Source: Kangiella sediminilitoris (lineage in GTDB: Bacteria; Pseudomonadota; Gammaproteobacteria; Enterobacterales; Kangiellaceae). From it: 64,000 bases of DNA. This document shows, in pieces, positions 45,514 through 55,284 of the stretch (within the stretch, counting starts at the first letter, position 1; the number at the start of each line of letters is the position of its first letter). Made by a program: the position numbers and the translations under genes. The notes beneath the pieces were generated by a model. It was not told where the DNA came from. It made no database searches and saw nothing but the letters and a program-made list of their open reading frames with translations. Where the stretch lies: the NCBI RefSeq assembly GCF_001708405.1, contig NZ_CP012418.1, positions 248,001-312,000 of the forward strand, in the 5' to 3' direction.

Positions 45514-47045
45514 TGTCTGAGCTAGTTGAAAATAATACAGCCTTAGAGTCTGAAGTTAAGCCAACGGTAGAGGCTGGACGCTTCCGTGCCATGCCGTTTA
45601 GCTTTGCCAAGAGACATGGTGTATTTTTAACAGAGAGTGATGATGGAATAAAATGCTTCATGCGAGATGATGCTTCACCTCAGGCGCTCCTGGAAGTTCG
45701 CCGTCATTACCCGCTGTCCTTCAACTTAGAGCGTTTAGACGCAGAATCATTTGAAAAAGAACTGAGTGCTTACTATCAATCAGGAACCACAGACGCACGT
45801 CAGACCATGGAAGACCTTGGTGATGAAATGGATCTGTTTCGTTTGGCCGAAGAGTTACCCGAAACGGAAGATCTTTTAGAAGCTGAAGATGATGCTCCAA
45901 TTATTAAGTTAATCAACGCATTATTGACGGAGGCAATTAAAGAAAATGCTTCCGATATTCATATTGAAACCTTTGAGAAAAGCCTGTCTGTACGTTTCCG
46001 TATTGATGGGGTGTTGCGTGAGGTATTGCAACCTAGCCGAAAATTGGCGCCATTGCTGGTTTCACGTATTAAAGTTATGGGCAAGCTGGATATTGCTGAA
46101 AAGCGAATTCCACAGGATGGACGAATTGCACTGAGAATTGCAAATCGTGCGGTAGATGTGCGTGTATCAACGATGCCCTCCAGTTTTGGTGAGCGAGTGG
46201 TATTACGTCTTTTGGATAAGGAAGCGGGGCGGCTGGAGTTCGAACATCTGGGAATGCAGCATGACATCAGAGAGTTGATGAAAGATATACTGCACAAGCC
46301 TCATGGAATTATCCTGGTTACCGGCCCCACCGGTTCCGGTAAAACAACCACCCTGTATGCTGGTTTATCACTGCTTAACAACACATCCAGAAATATTTTA
46401 ACGGTGGAAGACCCTATTGAGTACTTAATCGATGGTATTGGCCAGACTCAGGTCAATCCAAAGGTTGATATGACTTTTGCTCGTGGTTTGCGAGCAATCT
46501 TGCGCCAGGATCCGGACGTGGTGATGATAGGTGAGATTCGTGATCTGGAAACGGCTCAAATTGCCGTTCAGGCAAGTTTAACCGGTCACCTGGTGCTGTC
46601 TACCTTACACACCAATACTGCGATTGGTGCGGTAACCCGTATGCAGGACATGGGGGTTGAGCCGTTTTTATTATCTTCAAGTATATTGGGTGTGCTAGCT
46701 CAGCGTCTGGTTCGTAAACTTTGTAATGAGTGTAAACAACCTGCCATTGCTAATGAAAAAGAGTGTGAGTTGATGGGTTTTGATCCACAGGAACCTCCAA
46801 CAATTTTTCACCCGGTTGGATGTGAACATTGTAACCAGCAAGGATTTCGTGGGCGTCAAGGTATATATGAACTGGTTCTGATCGACGATCAGATGAGAAC
46901 CATGATCCATAATAATAGTAGTGAACAGGAAATGGAGCGTCATGCTCGCCAGTCTACGCCAAGTATTCGCGCTGATGGCCGTCAGCGTGTGGTTGACGGT
47001 ATAACCACAGTCGAAGAAGTCCTACGCGTTACTCGGGAGGACTAA
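45513..47045 (+). CDS. gspE: Type II secretion ATPase GspE
   Basis: The 510-residue cytoplasmic ATPase powers pseudopilus assembly. Walker [10 protein letters not shown] is at 271-279, followed by the Asp box, Walker B ([12 protein letters not shown]) and the His box ([13 protein letters not shown]). The tetra-cysteine zinc motif is present (LCNEC, GCEHC). The N-terminal domain for GspL binding precedes. It is coupled to gspD and gspF through TAATG overlaps. Confidence 0.97.
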   Translation: MSELVENNTALESEVKPTVEAGRFRAMPFSFAKRHGVFLTESDDGIKCFMRDDASPQALLEVRRHYPLSFNLERLDAESFEKELSAYYQSGTTDARQTMEDLGDEMDLFRLAEELPETEDLLEAEDDAPIIKLINALLTEAIKENASDIHIETFEKSLSVRFRIDGVLREVLQPSRKLAPLLVSRIKVMGKLDIAEKRIPQDGRIALRIANRAVDVRVSTMPSSFGERVVLRLLDKEAGRLEFEHLGMQHDIRELMKDILHKPHGIILVTGPTGSGKTTTLYAGLSLLNNTSRNILTVEDPIEYLIDGIGQTQVNPKVDMTFARGLRAILRQDPDVVMIGEIRDLETAQIAVQASLTGHLVLSTLHTNTAIGAVTRMQDMGVEPFLLSSSILGVLAQRLVRKLCNECKQPAIANEKECELMGFDPQEPPTIFHPVGCEHCNQQGFRGRQGIYELVLIDDQMRTMIHNNSSEQEMERHARQSTPSIRADGRQRVVDGITTVEEVLRVTRED

Positions 47046-48265
47046 TGGCTGCTTTTGAATTCGTTGCGCTTGATCCCAAGGGCAAACAAAAAAAAGGTGT
47101 GCTTGAAGGCGATACAGCTCGGCAGATCCGCCAACAACTCCGTGAGAAAAGTTTAACCCCGCTGGAAGTTAATCATGTTGGAGATAGCGTCAGCCGCAAA
47201 GAAAAAGGTGGTGGATTTTTCGGGCCAAAAATCAGTGTATCTGATTTAGCGCTGATTACCCGTCAGCTTGCAACATTAGTCAAAGCTGCTTTACCAATTG
47301 AAGAGGCGCTTAAAGCGGTTGCTGATCAAACGGATAAGTCAAAAGTAAAAACCATCATTCTCGGTGTCCGTTCCAAAGTAATGGAAGGTCATACTCTGGC
47401 TGATGGTTTGTCAGATTTTCCCAGTGTATTCAATGAGCTTTACCGTTCTATGGTTGCAGCGGGCGAGCGAGCAGGTCATCTGGATAAAGTATTAAATCGA
47501 CTGGCGGACTATACTGAGCGTCGTCAGAAGATCAGTAGCAAAGTTTCAGCTGCCATGGTTTACCCCATTGTTTTGATCTTGGTTGCTATTGGTGTTGTCG
47601 CAGGCCTGATGGTTTTTGCAGTTCCTAAAGTAGTAGAACAGTTCCAGAATATGGGGGAAGAATTACCTACCATAACTAAAGTTTTGATTGGTATTAGTGA
47701 CTTTACAATTTCCTACGGACTGTATGTATTGGTACTGCTGATATTAGGCTTTATTGGTGCCAAGATGTGGTTACGAAAAGAAGAGAATAAGCTTAAATGG
47801 CACCGGGTAATACTTCGAATGCCGGTTATAGGTCGGTTATCCAGTAATTTGAATACCGCTCAGTTCTCCAGCACACTGAATATCCTTCACTCCAGTGGCG
47901 TACCTTTACTTGAGGCGATGAACATTGGTGGTAAGGTTCTGTCTAATTTAAAGATGCGAAAAGCTATTCAGGAGGCGGCTGTTAAAGTTCGCGAGGGTGG
48001 CAGTCTTAAGATGGCTTTACAGCAAACCGGACAATTCCCACCAATGATGATTCATATGATTGGTAGTGGTGAGGCATCCGGTGAGTTGGAGCATATGCTG
48101 GAACAGGTGTCTGACAACCAGGAAGGATTGTTCGAAAATAGTATTGATGTGGCTCTGAATATCATGGGGCCACTGATTATTTTAGGGTTAGGGGCGATGG
48201 TAATGTTTATTGTTGCAGCAATGATGCTGCCGATATTCCAGTTAACTAACTCCATTACAGGTTAA
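47045..48265 (+). CDS. gspF: Type II secretion inner-membrane protein GspF
   Basis: The 406-residue protein has the two cytoplasmic T2SSF domains and three membrane helices. Typical segments are LALITRQLATLVKAALPIEEAL, YRSMVAAGERAGHLDKVL, NTAQFSSTLNILHSSGVPLLEAM and MIHMIGSGEASGELEHML. It forms the membrane platform with GspL, GspM and GspC. Length equals the family norm. Confidence 0.97.
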   Translation: MAAFEFVALDPKGKQKKGVLEGDTARQIRQQLREKSLTPLEVNHVGDSVSRKEKGGGFFGPKISVSDLALITRQLATLVKAALPIEEALKAVADQTDKSKVKTIILGVRSKVMEGHTLADGLSDFPSVFNELYRSMVAAGERAGHLDKVLNRLADYTERRQKISSKVSAAMVYPIVLILVAIGVVAGLMVFAVPKVVEQFQNMGEELPTITKVLIGISDFTISYGLYVLVLLILGFIGAKMWLRKEENKLKWHRVILRMPVIGRLSSNLNTAQFSSTLNILHSSGVPLLEAMNIGGKVLSNLKMRKAIQEAAVKVREGGSLKMALQQTGQFPPMMIHMIGSGEASGELEHMLEQVSDNQEGLFENSIDVALNIMGPLIILGLGAMVMFIVAAMMLPIFQLTNSITG

Positions 48266-48283
48266 TTTTAAAGAGATAGGTAT

Positions 48284-48769
48284 ATGAAAGGTATTAATAA
48301 ATCGAAAATGAATAAGCGCGCAAAAGGTTTCACCTTAACCGAGATTTTAATCGCGTTAGCCATTGTAGCGATCATGGGAACCGTTGTAACTTTAAGCTTG
48401 ATTGGTAACGTCAATAAGGCAAACCTTGAGAAACTCAAAGGTGACATTAATACGCTAAAAACAGCCTTAACCAGTTACAAAGTGGATAATGGTACTTACC
48501 CTACTACGGAGCAGGGGTTAGAAGCTTTAATCAGACGCCCTACCAGCGAACCGGTACCTCAAAACTACCCAAGTAGCGGTTATTTAGGCTCTTCAGCTGT
48601 GCCAAAAGATCCTTGGAAGCGTGATTATATTTATATATATCCGGGCCGTCATGGGGACTTCGACCTATATACTTTAGGCAACGATGGTCGTGAAGGCGGC
48701 GAAGGTGAAAATATGGATATTGGTACTTGGAATTTACATGAAGCCAATTTCAATACAGAGAACCAATAA
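48284..48769 (+). CDS. gspG: Major pseudopilin GspG
   Basis: The 161-residue prepilin has a short basic leader cut after glycine in AKG-FTLTEILIAL, with Glu5 of the mature protein present. The globular part has the GspG signature (DNGTYPTTEQGLEALIRRPT, PKDPWKRDYIYIYPG, FDLYTLGNDGREGG) with calcium-binding residues near the end. It forms the pseudopilus shaft. The prepilin peptidase GspO is not in this window. The end overlaps gspH by 32 bases. Confidence 0.97.
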   Translation: MKGINKSKMNKRAKGFTLTEILIALAIVAIMGTVVTLSLIGNVNKANLEKLKGDINTLKTALTSYKVDNGTYPTTEQGLEALIRRPTSEPVPQNYPSSGYLGSSAVPKDPWKRDYIYIYPGRHGDFDLYTLGNDGREGGEGENMDIGTWNLHEANFNTENQ

Positions 48770-49388
48770 ACTTAATTTCTTTAGATCCGCACATCAGGCA
48801 GGATTCACCCTGCTTGAGGTGCTGATTGCGATGACTATCGCGGCTCTAATGATCTCTGTCGCAACTATTGCCTTCGGTGATAACGATCTTGCCAAGTTAA
48901 AAAATAAATCTCGTCAGTTCTACGGCCTATTACAAATAGCTCAGGAAGAATCCATTATTCGTGGTGTTGAGATGGGGGTGAGGGTTGAGTCTGATGGCTA
49001 CTCCTTCATGGTCTATAACGGAGGGAAGTGGCAGCCACTGCAAGATCATCGATTACTTCGCCCAATAAAGCTGGATGAGCCTGTCCACACTTACGTCAAT
49101 GTAGAAGGACAGGAGTCCCTATTACAAAATGAACCTCAGGAAGAGGAAGTGACCAGTGATAAAAGAGGGCAGGAAGCGGAGCAAAAGAAGAAAGAGCCTG
49201 AAACGCCACAAATCTATATGTTATCCAGCGGTGAGAGCAATCAGTTTGTGGTGACAATTGGGTTAGACCGAGATGAACCTGTTTTCTATAGAATAACTGG
49301 CGATTATGTCGGTAATATAGAACTGTCTTCTGCCCTTGAGGGGCATTACAGCCATGACTGGGATAAAGATTTAGAAGATGATGAGTAG
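48738..49388 (+). CDS. gspH: Minor pseudopilin GspH
   Basis: ATG at 48738 gives 216 residues with a prepilin leader processed in HQAG-FTLLEVLIAMTIAALM. An earlier start would only extend over gspG sequence. The body holds the GspH region (QFYGLLQIAQEESIIRGVEMGVRV), but a Glu/Lys-rich insert (QNEPQEEEVTSDKRGQEAEQ) of about 40 residues makes it longer than many homologues. It is a pseudopilus tip component. Confidence 0.92.
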   Translation: MKPISIQRTNKLNFFRSAHQAGFTLLEVLIAMTIAALMISVATIAFGDNDLAKLKNKSRQFYGLLQIAQEESIIRGVEMGVRVESDGYSFMVYNGGKWQPLQDHRLLRPIKLDEPVHTYVNVEGQESLLQNEPQEEEVTSDKRGQEAEQKKKEPETPQIYMLSSGESNQFVVTIGLDRDEPVFYRITGDYVGNIELSSALEGHYSHDWDKDLEDDE

Positions 49389-49779
49389 GTTGAACCGTAA
49401 GCAGAGTGGTTTAAGTTTACTGGAGCTTTTAATTGCTCTAGCTGTATTCTCGATCTTTATTATACCCATGCTCTCCGGTTTATTTTCTTCCAGCATCATT
49501 GCCCTTGGAAACTCAAAAGATAAGACTCTAGCAAATTTTGTCGCCCAGAATCATTTTGCTGAACTGCAGTTAGATGATGACTGGCCCTCTGTTGGTAAAA
49601 GACGGGGTGAAACCGAATACGCAGGCCGCATCTGGGAATGGGAGCAGAATGTTGTCGGTACAGAAGTGGAGGATATGCGTAGGGTTACATTATCGATCTT
49701 ATATGGCGAGAGCGGAATTTATACGATGACTGGCTTTGTAGGAAAAAAATCCGACGATAGGGATGCGCCAAGGCGATGA
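49378..49779 (+). CDS. gspI: Minor pseudopilin GspI
   Basis: The 133-residue prepilin has a cleavage site in KQSG-LSLLELLIALAVFSI and the GspI features NFVAQNHFAELQL and GRIWEWEQNV. It forms the tip complex with GspJ and GspK. It overlaps gspH by 11 bases and gspJ by 4 bases, so translation is coupled. Confidence 0.95.
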   Translation: MMSRLNRKQSGLSLLELLIALAVFSIFIIPMLSGLFSSSIIALGNSKDKTLANFVAQNHFAELQLDDDWPSVGKRRGETEYAGRIWEWEQNVVGTEVEDMRRVTLSILYGESGIYTMTGFVGKKSDDRDAPRR

Positions 49780-50489
49780 ATATGAAGCTGAACAGAGCAA
49801 AAGGTTTTACCCTAACCGAGGTACTGATAGCTCTATTTATTTTTAGCATCGTAGTTGCTGGTGCACTACAGGTTTTCAACTTTGTACAGATAACGTCTCA
49901 ATCAGCAGATAAACAAATTGAGCGTTTGAGAGAGGTACAGTTAGCATTCAGGCAGCTAGAAGAAGATATTCGGTACCTGGTTCCACGTGACCGCCGAAAC
50001 GTTTTTGGTGATAAAGCACCGTTGTTAAAAGCTGACTCTGAAAGTGCTAACAGCTACATTGAGTTTACGAGAGCCGGTTGGCGTAATCCTGCAAAACTAA
50101 AGCGTAGTAGTTTGCAGCATGTAAAGTATGAGTTTTTAGATGATCGAGTGGTGCGCCATCATTGGCTCTACGTAGATAGTGCTCGGGAGGGGCAGGAGCT
50201 AACACGTGATATGTTAACCCGAGTTGAAGATTTTAAGTTGGAATTCTTAAGCGATGATATCTGGAAAAAATCTTGGTTGGTTGATGGACAGCAGCTTTTG
50301 TCCTTACCAGAAGCCATTAAAGTTACCATCAAATTAGAAGACTATGGAGAATTATATCGGCTTTTCCCCATGCCACGTTATACCGCGATGGAGCAACAAG
50401 AAGAAAATGCAGAGCGGGAGGATCCAACCTCTGGGGGAACTGACAATAATGGCAGGAGCAATAATACAAGAGGGGGCGGTTACCGATAG
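49776..50489 (+). CDS. gspJ: Minor pseudopilin GspJ
   Basis: The 237-residue prepilin is processed in AKG-FTLTEVLIALFIFSI. The domain includes QLAFRQLEEDIRYLVPRDRR, which is typical of GspJ. The C-terminal 25 residues are glycine- and asparagine-rich (GGTDNNGRSNNTRGGG) and probably disordered. It is part of the pseudopilus tip. Confidence 0.94.
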   Translation: MNMKLNRAKGFTLTEVLIALFIFSIVVAGALQVFNFVQITSQSADKQIERLREVQLAFRQLEEDIRYLVPRDRRNVFGDKAPLLKADSESANSYIEFTRAGWRNPAKLKRSSLQHVKYEFLDDRVVRHHWLYVDSAREGQELTRDMLTRVEDFKLEFLSDDIWKKSWLVDGQQLLSLPEAIKVTIKLEDYGELYRLFPMPRYTAMEQQEENAEREDPTSGGTDNNGRSNNTRGGGYR

Positions 50490-50494
50490 GTTTT

Positions 50495-51556
50495 ATGGTT
50501 AGCTTCCAACGAAATCAAGGCGTTGCCCTAATCACTGTATTGGTGATTTTTTCTGTTCTTAGCATCATGGCAATTCAAATTTTAAATAGCCAGCAGATGC
50601 AGGTACAACGGACAGCAAATATTATTAATGGATCTCGTGCTTATCAGTATATGTATGGAGCAGAAGTATTTGCGACCAGCCAGTTAAAAAAATTCTTTGA
50701 AGAAAGTAAAGCTGAGCGAGTGCATCGATTGCAACCATGGTCAGAAAGCGGGCTGGCTTTTGAAATCGAGCAGGGCTTGGGTCAATTACAAGGTTCGATA
50801 AAAGATATGCACAGTTGCTTCAATATAAATAGCATCATTATGGAGCAGCAGGCAGCAGGAGATGGAGGCGAAGAAGGTCGTGAAATTGGTAGCGGTGGCA
50901 ATGGACTCCAGCCTGTTAGCGAGGGGCGAGTGAATGATGGCTCTGAAGGTAGTGGAATGCCGGGAGTGGATATATTTGCAAAATTGATTGAGTCACGTCT
51001 CGAGGATAGCTCAGTATCACCACAGGCCCTGGCAGTTGCGACAAAAGATTGGATTGATGAGGATCAGGAACCGACGGGTATCGATGGGGCTGAAGATTAT
51101 ACTTATACAGGTATGAAGATACCTTACCGTACGGCAGATTCTTTTATGGCGCACAGTAGTGAATTATTGGTTATTAAAGGTTTTACACCGGAAATCTATG
51201 ATCAAATAAAAGACTTAGTCTGTGTCTTGCCGACAAAAGAGGGTACTATCAACGTTAATACAGTTGAACCTGAGAATGCTGAACTAGTGTGGATGTTACT
51301 TCAGGATGTTGATCTTGGGCAGGTCAGACAAGCATTAGAAAATTTACCCGATGAAGGTTATGACGAGGCTGGTTTTTTTGAAGCGCTAGGAAGTGGTAAA
51401 GTATCTAAACAGGGAAAGGGACGTTTAGTTTTTGACAGTAAGTATATGTTGTTAACAGCCGAAGCAAGCGTTAACACAGGTAAAGCGGTCGTGAGCTCAT
51501 TGATGCTAAAGCAAGATTCTGAGTTCAATGTAATAGCACGACACATTGGAGAATAA
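50495..51556 (+). CDS. gspK: Minor pseudopilin GspK
   Basis: The 353-residue protein has a hydrophobic prepilin segment (QRNQG-VALITVLVIFSVLSIMA), where the usual +5 Glu is absent as is normal for GspK. The alpha domain carries DEDQEPTGIDGAEDYTY and the PYRTADSFMAHSSELLVIKGF motif. It caps the pseudopilus. A Gly/Glu-rich insert of about 40 residues (DGGEEGREIGSGGNG) interrupts the first beta sheet region. Confidence 0.94.
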   Translation: MVSFQRNQGVALITVLVIFSVLSIMAIQILNSQQMQVQRTANIINGSRAYQYMYGAEVFATSQLKKFFEESKAERVHRLQPWSESGLAFEIEQGLGQLQGSIKDMHSCFNINSIIMEQQAAGDGGEEGREIGSGGNGLQPVSEGRVNDGSEGSGMPGVDIFAKLIESRLEDSSVSPQALAVATKDWIDEDQEPTGIDGAEDYTYTGMKIPYRTADSFMAHSSELLVIKGFTPEIYDQIKDLVCVLPTKEGTINVNTVEPENAELVWMLLQDVDLGQVRQALENLPDEGYDEAGFFEALGSGKVSKQGKGRLVFDSKYMLLTAEASVNTGKAVVSSLMLKQDSEFNVIARHIGE

Positions 51557-51559
51557 ATA

Positions 51560-52783
51560 ATGAAGCAGCGGTTATTTATAAAAGTCAGTAGTGACGAAAA
51601 GTCATTGCAGTGGGGGCGCTTATCAGACGATGAGCACGGTAGCGATGGTTTCGTTGATCAGGGACAGTTGCTAATGGAGGATGCCGAAACTTTAGGGGAA
51701 GTCGTTTCTGAAGAGCAGATTATACTGATGTTACCGGCGCACCGAGTTAAGTGTTTCAATGTTGAACCGCCGACAAAAAATCGTAAACAGTTAGAAAAAG
51801 CAATTCCCTACCAGCTGGAAGAGCAAGTCATTGATAATGTCGAAACACAGCTGTTTGCTCTAGGTAGCTTTGACGCAGAAGGAAGAATTTCGGTCAATGT
51901 GATTGATAAAGGGTATCTGCGCCAGCTCTTGGACTTATTGAAGGAAGCGGGAGTTGAGCCTGATGTAGTGGTATCTGAGGCTGCCTGTGTTCCTTACTTT
52001 GAAGATGCCTGGAGCGCCGTGGTCGGTGAGCAGGTATTATTGCGGCAAGAACCAAACTTGTTTTGGTCTGCTGATAAGGACTTAGTGAAGGAGTTGTTGA
52101 AGCTTGAAATTCAAAGTGACGATTTGGGAATGTCTCAAGCGATACGTATATTTGCAGAGGATGGCCAGCAACTAAACCTTGAAGGTATTCCAGGACTGGC
52201 AACGCAGCAGGAATCAATCGAAAGTTTATTTTTATGCTTGGCTAAGAATTACAGAGAAGGCGGGATAAACCTGTTACAGCAGGAGTTTGCGTCACAAAAG
52301 AAAACACAAAGAAATTATGGGCAATTCAAGTTGCCGGCGATTGCGGCTTTAGCTTTAGTTATACTGGGTATAGTTTATTTAGTAAGCCATATTATTTCCC
52401 TGAATAATAAGCTGAGCACTCTTGAAGAGAGAACGTTAGCTGAAACACAAAAGCTCTATCCGAGCTTACCTTTGACCACAGCTCGCATTCAAATCAACAA
52501 CAGCTATCGTAATATTGGTGGGGATGATGGTAGCAGCAGTAGTTTTGCGGGTTTGATCGATAAGTCTGTTCGAGCTATGGATGCCAAAAATATACAGTTT
52601 TCACAGCTGGAGTATATCGATAGCCGTGGTCAGTTAAGTATGGATGTAAGCGCACAAAGCTATGAGATCCTGACGCAATCGCAACGAAATCTTGAAGCCG
52701 CAGGTCTAAAGGTAGATATGCGAAATGCATCTGAAAATGGCGGTGTCTGGACGGCAAGAATTTCAGTGGGGTTAAACCAATGA
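51560..52783 (+). CDS. gspL: Type II secretion protein GspL
   Basis: The 407-residue bitopic protein has an actin-like cytoplasmic domain with MLPAHRVKCFNVEPPTKNRKQLEKAIPYQLEEQV near residue 55-90, which recruits GspE. One helix lies at about residues 257-275, and a periplasmic ferredoxin-like domain ends the protein. It lies 3 bases after gspK and overlaps gspM by 4 bases. Confidence 0.93.
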   Translation: MKQRLFIKVSSDEKSLQWGRLSDDEHGSDGFVDQGQLLMEDAETLGEVVSEEQIILMLPAHRVKCFNVEPPTKNRKQLEKAIPYQLEEQVIDNVETQLFALGSFDAEGRISVNVIDKGYLRQLLDLLKEAGVEPDVVVSEAACVPYFEDAWSAVVGEQVLLRQEPNLFWSADKDLVKELLKLEIQSDDLGMSQAIRIFAEDGQQLNLEGIPGLATQQESIESLFLCLAKNYREGGINLLQQEFASQKKTQRNYGQFKLPAIAALALVILGIVYLVSHIISLNNKLSTLEERTLAETQKLYPSLPLTTARIQINNSYRNIGGDDGSSSSFAGLIDKSVRAMDAKNIQFSQLEYIDSRGQLSMDVSAQSYEILTQSQRNLEAAGLKVDMRNASENGGVWTARISVGLNQ

Positions 52784-53262
52784 ATGCTATACAAACTTGG
52801 TATAGCGGCTTAAATGGTCGCGAACGTAATATGGTCACAGTATTAGGAATCATGATGATCATATTGATTCTATTTATCGCCATAGTTATGCCGATTCGTT
52901 CTTATATGGCTGAGCTAAGTGATAGTGTTGAGAGAGCTCAGAGTGAGCTGCCTGAGATTGCCTCAAAGGTGCAGGCTCTAAAAAGTCGAAGTGGTGGCAA
53001 ACAGGTCAATGCCTCGCGCTCACTTAATCAGTTAATAACCACGAGTAGTAAACGCTATGGATTAAAGTTCTCCAGAATTGAGGAGCGCAAACGCAATGAG
53101 GAGATCCAGGTACGGCTAGATGATGTAGAGTTCGATCAGTTGTTACGTTGGGCAACTCAACTAGAGCAGCAACAGGGATTAGTGATTGATACATTAAGAG
53201 TATCAGATACTGATGTGGTAGGAATGGTAGACGCATCAATCAAATTTATAAAACCAACTTAA
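52780..53262 (+). CDS. gspM: Type II secretion protein GspM
   Basis: The 160-residue protein has a short cytoplasmic start (WYSGLNGRERNMV), one helix (about 18-38), a coiled-coil segment and a small periplasmic domain ending in LEQQQGLVIDTLRVSDTDVVGMVDASIKF. It pairs with GspL. Length is normal. Confidence 0.94.
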   Translation: MNAIQTWYSGLNGRERNMVTVLGIMMIILILFIAIVMPIRSYMAELSDSVERAQSELPEIASKVQALKSRSGGKQVNASRSLNQLITTSSKRYGLKFSRIEERKRNEEIQVRLDDVEFDQLLRWATQLEQQQGLVIDTLRVSDTDVVGMVDASIKFIKPT

Positions 53263-53282
53263 TCCCTGAGAATAAAAGTTTT

Positions 53283-54035
53283 ATGAAAAAAATTATTATG
53301 GGGGCTGTTTTGGCCCTTATTCTTTTTGTGGCGATGTTAGTCATATTAGCGCCAGCAAATACCATCAGCTCGCTGTTAGCAGAAAAGGTTCCGGGTCTGA
53401 CCTTAAAGCAGGTAAATGGAACTTTATGGTCAACTAAGGTCGGCCGGATCAACTATAAACAATACGAATTGAGAGATCTGCAGTTAGAGACAAGCTTGCT
53501 GGGGCTTCTTCTAGGTAAATTACAGTCTTCAGTGAAAGTGAACGATCCTAAACTTAAGTTGAACTCAGAGATGGACCTTAGAGAGGGGCGTTATAGACTA
53601 AAGCACACAGACTTCACAATCGATACTGCCTATGTAACATCAGTTGTACAATTACCCATTGAGGGTTTAATTGGCCCTGTTAATGGAAACATCACTGAGC
53701 TAGAAATGACACAGCAAGAGTTACTTGAGTTAAATGGTGGCGGGACTTGGAGCAATGCAGTTATCCAATATCCCGGAAGTAATTTGGAATTAGGAACAAT
53801 CCATTTTACCCTATCAAAGCTAGCAGATAGTGATAACACGATTAGAGTAGAAATCACTGACAATCAGGGAGTGCTTGATTTAAAAGGATACATTGATGCT
53901 TCTCTGGATAAGCGTTTTAATATGAACTTAAGTACGACAACAGACGTACCGCAAAACCTAAAGTCATGGTTATCCCGCTGGGGAAGAACTGAAAACAATC
54001 GGATCTATTTACAATGGCAAGGCCGAATACCTTAA
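53283..54035 (+). CDS. gspN: Type II secretion protein GspN
   Basis: The 250-residue protein has an N-terminal signal-anchor (MGAVLALILFVAMLVILAPA) and a periplasmic domain with the GspN segment VPGLTLKQVNGTLWSTKVGRINY. GspN is an optional member whose role is poorly defined. Its end overlaps the start of yrfG by 22 bases. Confidence 0.93.
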   Translation: MKKIIMGAVLALILFVAMLVILAPANTISSLLAEKVPGLTLKQVNGTLWSTKVGRINYKQYELRDLQLETSLLGLLLGKLQSSVKVNDPKLKLNSEMDLREGRYRLKHTDFTIDTAYVTSVVQLPIEGLIGPVNGNITELEMTQQELLELNGGGTWSNAVIQYPGSNLELGTIHFTLSKLADSDNTIRVEITDNQGVLDLKGYIDASLDKRFNMNLSTTTDVPQNLKSWLSRWGRTENNRIYLQWQGRIP

Positions 54036-54688
54036 GCAGACAGGACTGGGAAAATATCGATGCCATCCTATTGGATATGGATGGCACTTTGCTCGATCTA
54101 TCTTTTGATAACCACTTTTGGCAAACAGCAGTCCCGGAGCTATATGCCGAGGAAAAAGGTATCAGTCTGGAAGACTCACATCAATATTTAGGAGAGTGTT
54201 ACGATGAGTTCAGTGGTACTCTAAATTGGTACTGTACTGACTTCTGGTCTGAGAAACTTGGGATTGATATCATTCAGCATAAGTCAGGCATGGCTCATCA
54301 CATAAGCCTAAGACCTGGAACCAAAGAGTTCCTGGAAAAGGTATCATCTTTGCAAAAACAAATTGTACTGGTAACTAACGCCCATCCGGAAACATTACGG
54401 GTTAAACTGGAGAAGACTTCGATAGACCAATATTTTGATCGGCTATATTCGTCACATCAGTTTAATCAACCGAAGGAGTCAGCTGGATTTTGGCAGCAAT
54501 TAGAGCAGGACTTAACCATTCCTTTGCATAGATGTTTATTTATTGATGACACAGAAAATATTTTAATGCGAGCGAAACAATCCGGTGTTAAATATGTGGT
54601 AATGGTTGAACAGCCCGATATGACTCGACCTGCCAGAGGCAGTAAACACTTCCCAACCCTGAACCGATTAACCGAGTTATTAAAATAA
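54014..54688 (+). CDS. yrfG: HAD-family GMP/IMP nucleotidase YrfG
   Basis: The 224-residue phosphatase has the HAD motif I LLDMDGTLLDL, motif II VLVTNAHP, the Lys in NQPKES and motif IV FIDDTENIL. In E. coli the homologue dephosphorylates GMP and IMP. The neighbours nudE, hslR and hslO are also together in E. coli; here the gsp operon has come between hslR and yrfG. Confidence 0.93.
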   Translation: MARPNTLSRQDWENIDAILLDMDGTLLDLSFDNHFWQTAVPELYAEEKGISLEDSHQYLGECYDEFSGTLNWYCTDFWSEKLGIDIIQHKSGMAHHISLRPGTKEFLEKVSSLQKQIVLVTNAHPETLRVKLEKTSIDQYFDRLYSSHQFNQPKESAGFWQQLEQDLTIPLHRCLFIDDTENILMRAKQSGVKYVVMVEQPDMTRPARGSKHFPTLNRLTELLK

Positions 54689-54691
54689 ATT

Positions 54692-55237
54692 ATGTCTAAG
54701 AAACTACCCAGAATTAAAAACCAGAAAATTATAGCCGAAACACGCATCTTCGCGGTTGAAGAGTTGGAGTTAGAGTTTTCCAACGGTGTTTATCGCATAT
54801 ATGAGCGATTAAAAGCTGGTAAATATGGTGCCGTACTAATCATCCCCATGCTCGATGATAACACTCTTCTACTAATAAAAGAGTATGCGGCAGGGGTAGA
54901 GCGCTATGAGTTGGCCTTTCCTAAAGGGTTGGTTGATCCTGGTGAAATAGCACTGGATGCGGCAAATCGTGAGTTACAGGAGGAAGTTGGCTATGCTGCA
55001 AGGGAGTTAACTCAGATGAAACGGATTACATTGGCACCCGGTTATCTAAGCCACAAAATGGATGTTGTTTTAGCGCGAGATCTATACCCAAGCAAGCTTG
55101 AAGGAGATGAGCCTGAACCCATCGAGGTTGTTGAGTGGAAAGTCGATGAACTAGACGCTTTGTTGGAACTGGATGAATTTAGTGAGGCCAGGAGCATTGC
55201 TGCTCTGCACTTACTACAGCATGCATTGAGGCAATAA
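54692..55237 (+). CDS. nudE: ADP compounds hydrolase NudE
   Basis: The 181-residue Nudix enzyme has the full box GLVDPGEIALDAANRELQEEVG in its central region. E. coli NudE hydrolyses ADP-ribose, NADH and Ap3A. It follows yrfG by 3 bases and is followed by a terminator. Confidence 0.94.
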   Translation: MSKKLPRIKNQKIIAETRIFAVEELELEFSNGVYRIYERLKAGKYGAVLIIPMLDDNTLLLIKEYAAGVERYELAFPKGLVDPGEIALDAANRELQEEVGYAARELTQMKRITLAPGYLSHKMDVVLARDLYPSKLEGDEPEPIEVVEWKVDELDALLELDEFSEARSIAALHLLQHALRQ

Positions 55238-55241
55238 AAAG

Positions 55242-55269
55242 ACAGCCGCTTATTTAAGCGGCTGTTTTG
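55242..55269. terminator. Bidirectional terminator between nudE and the convergent exported-protein gene
   Basis: ACAGCCGCTTA (55242-55252) and TAAGCGGCTGT (55255-55265) pair with a very tight centre, in practice a 9-10 bp stem. T-runs flank both sides: TTTT on the plus strand and TTTTT on the minus strand (55240-55236). It can serve both convergent genes. Confidence 0.88.
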
Positions 55270-55284
55270 ATAGGAGCGTTTTTT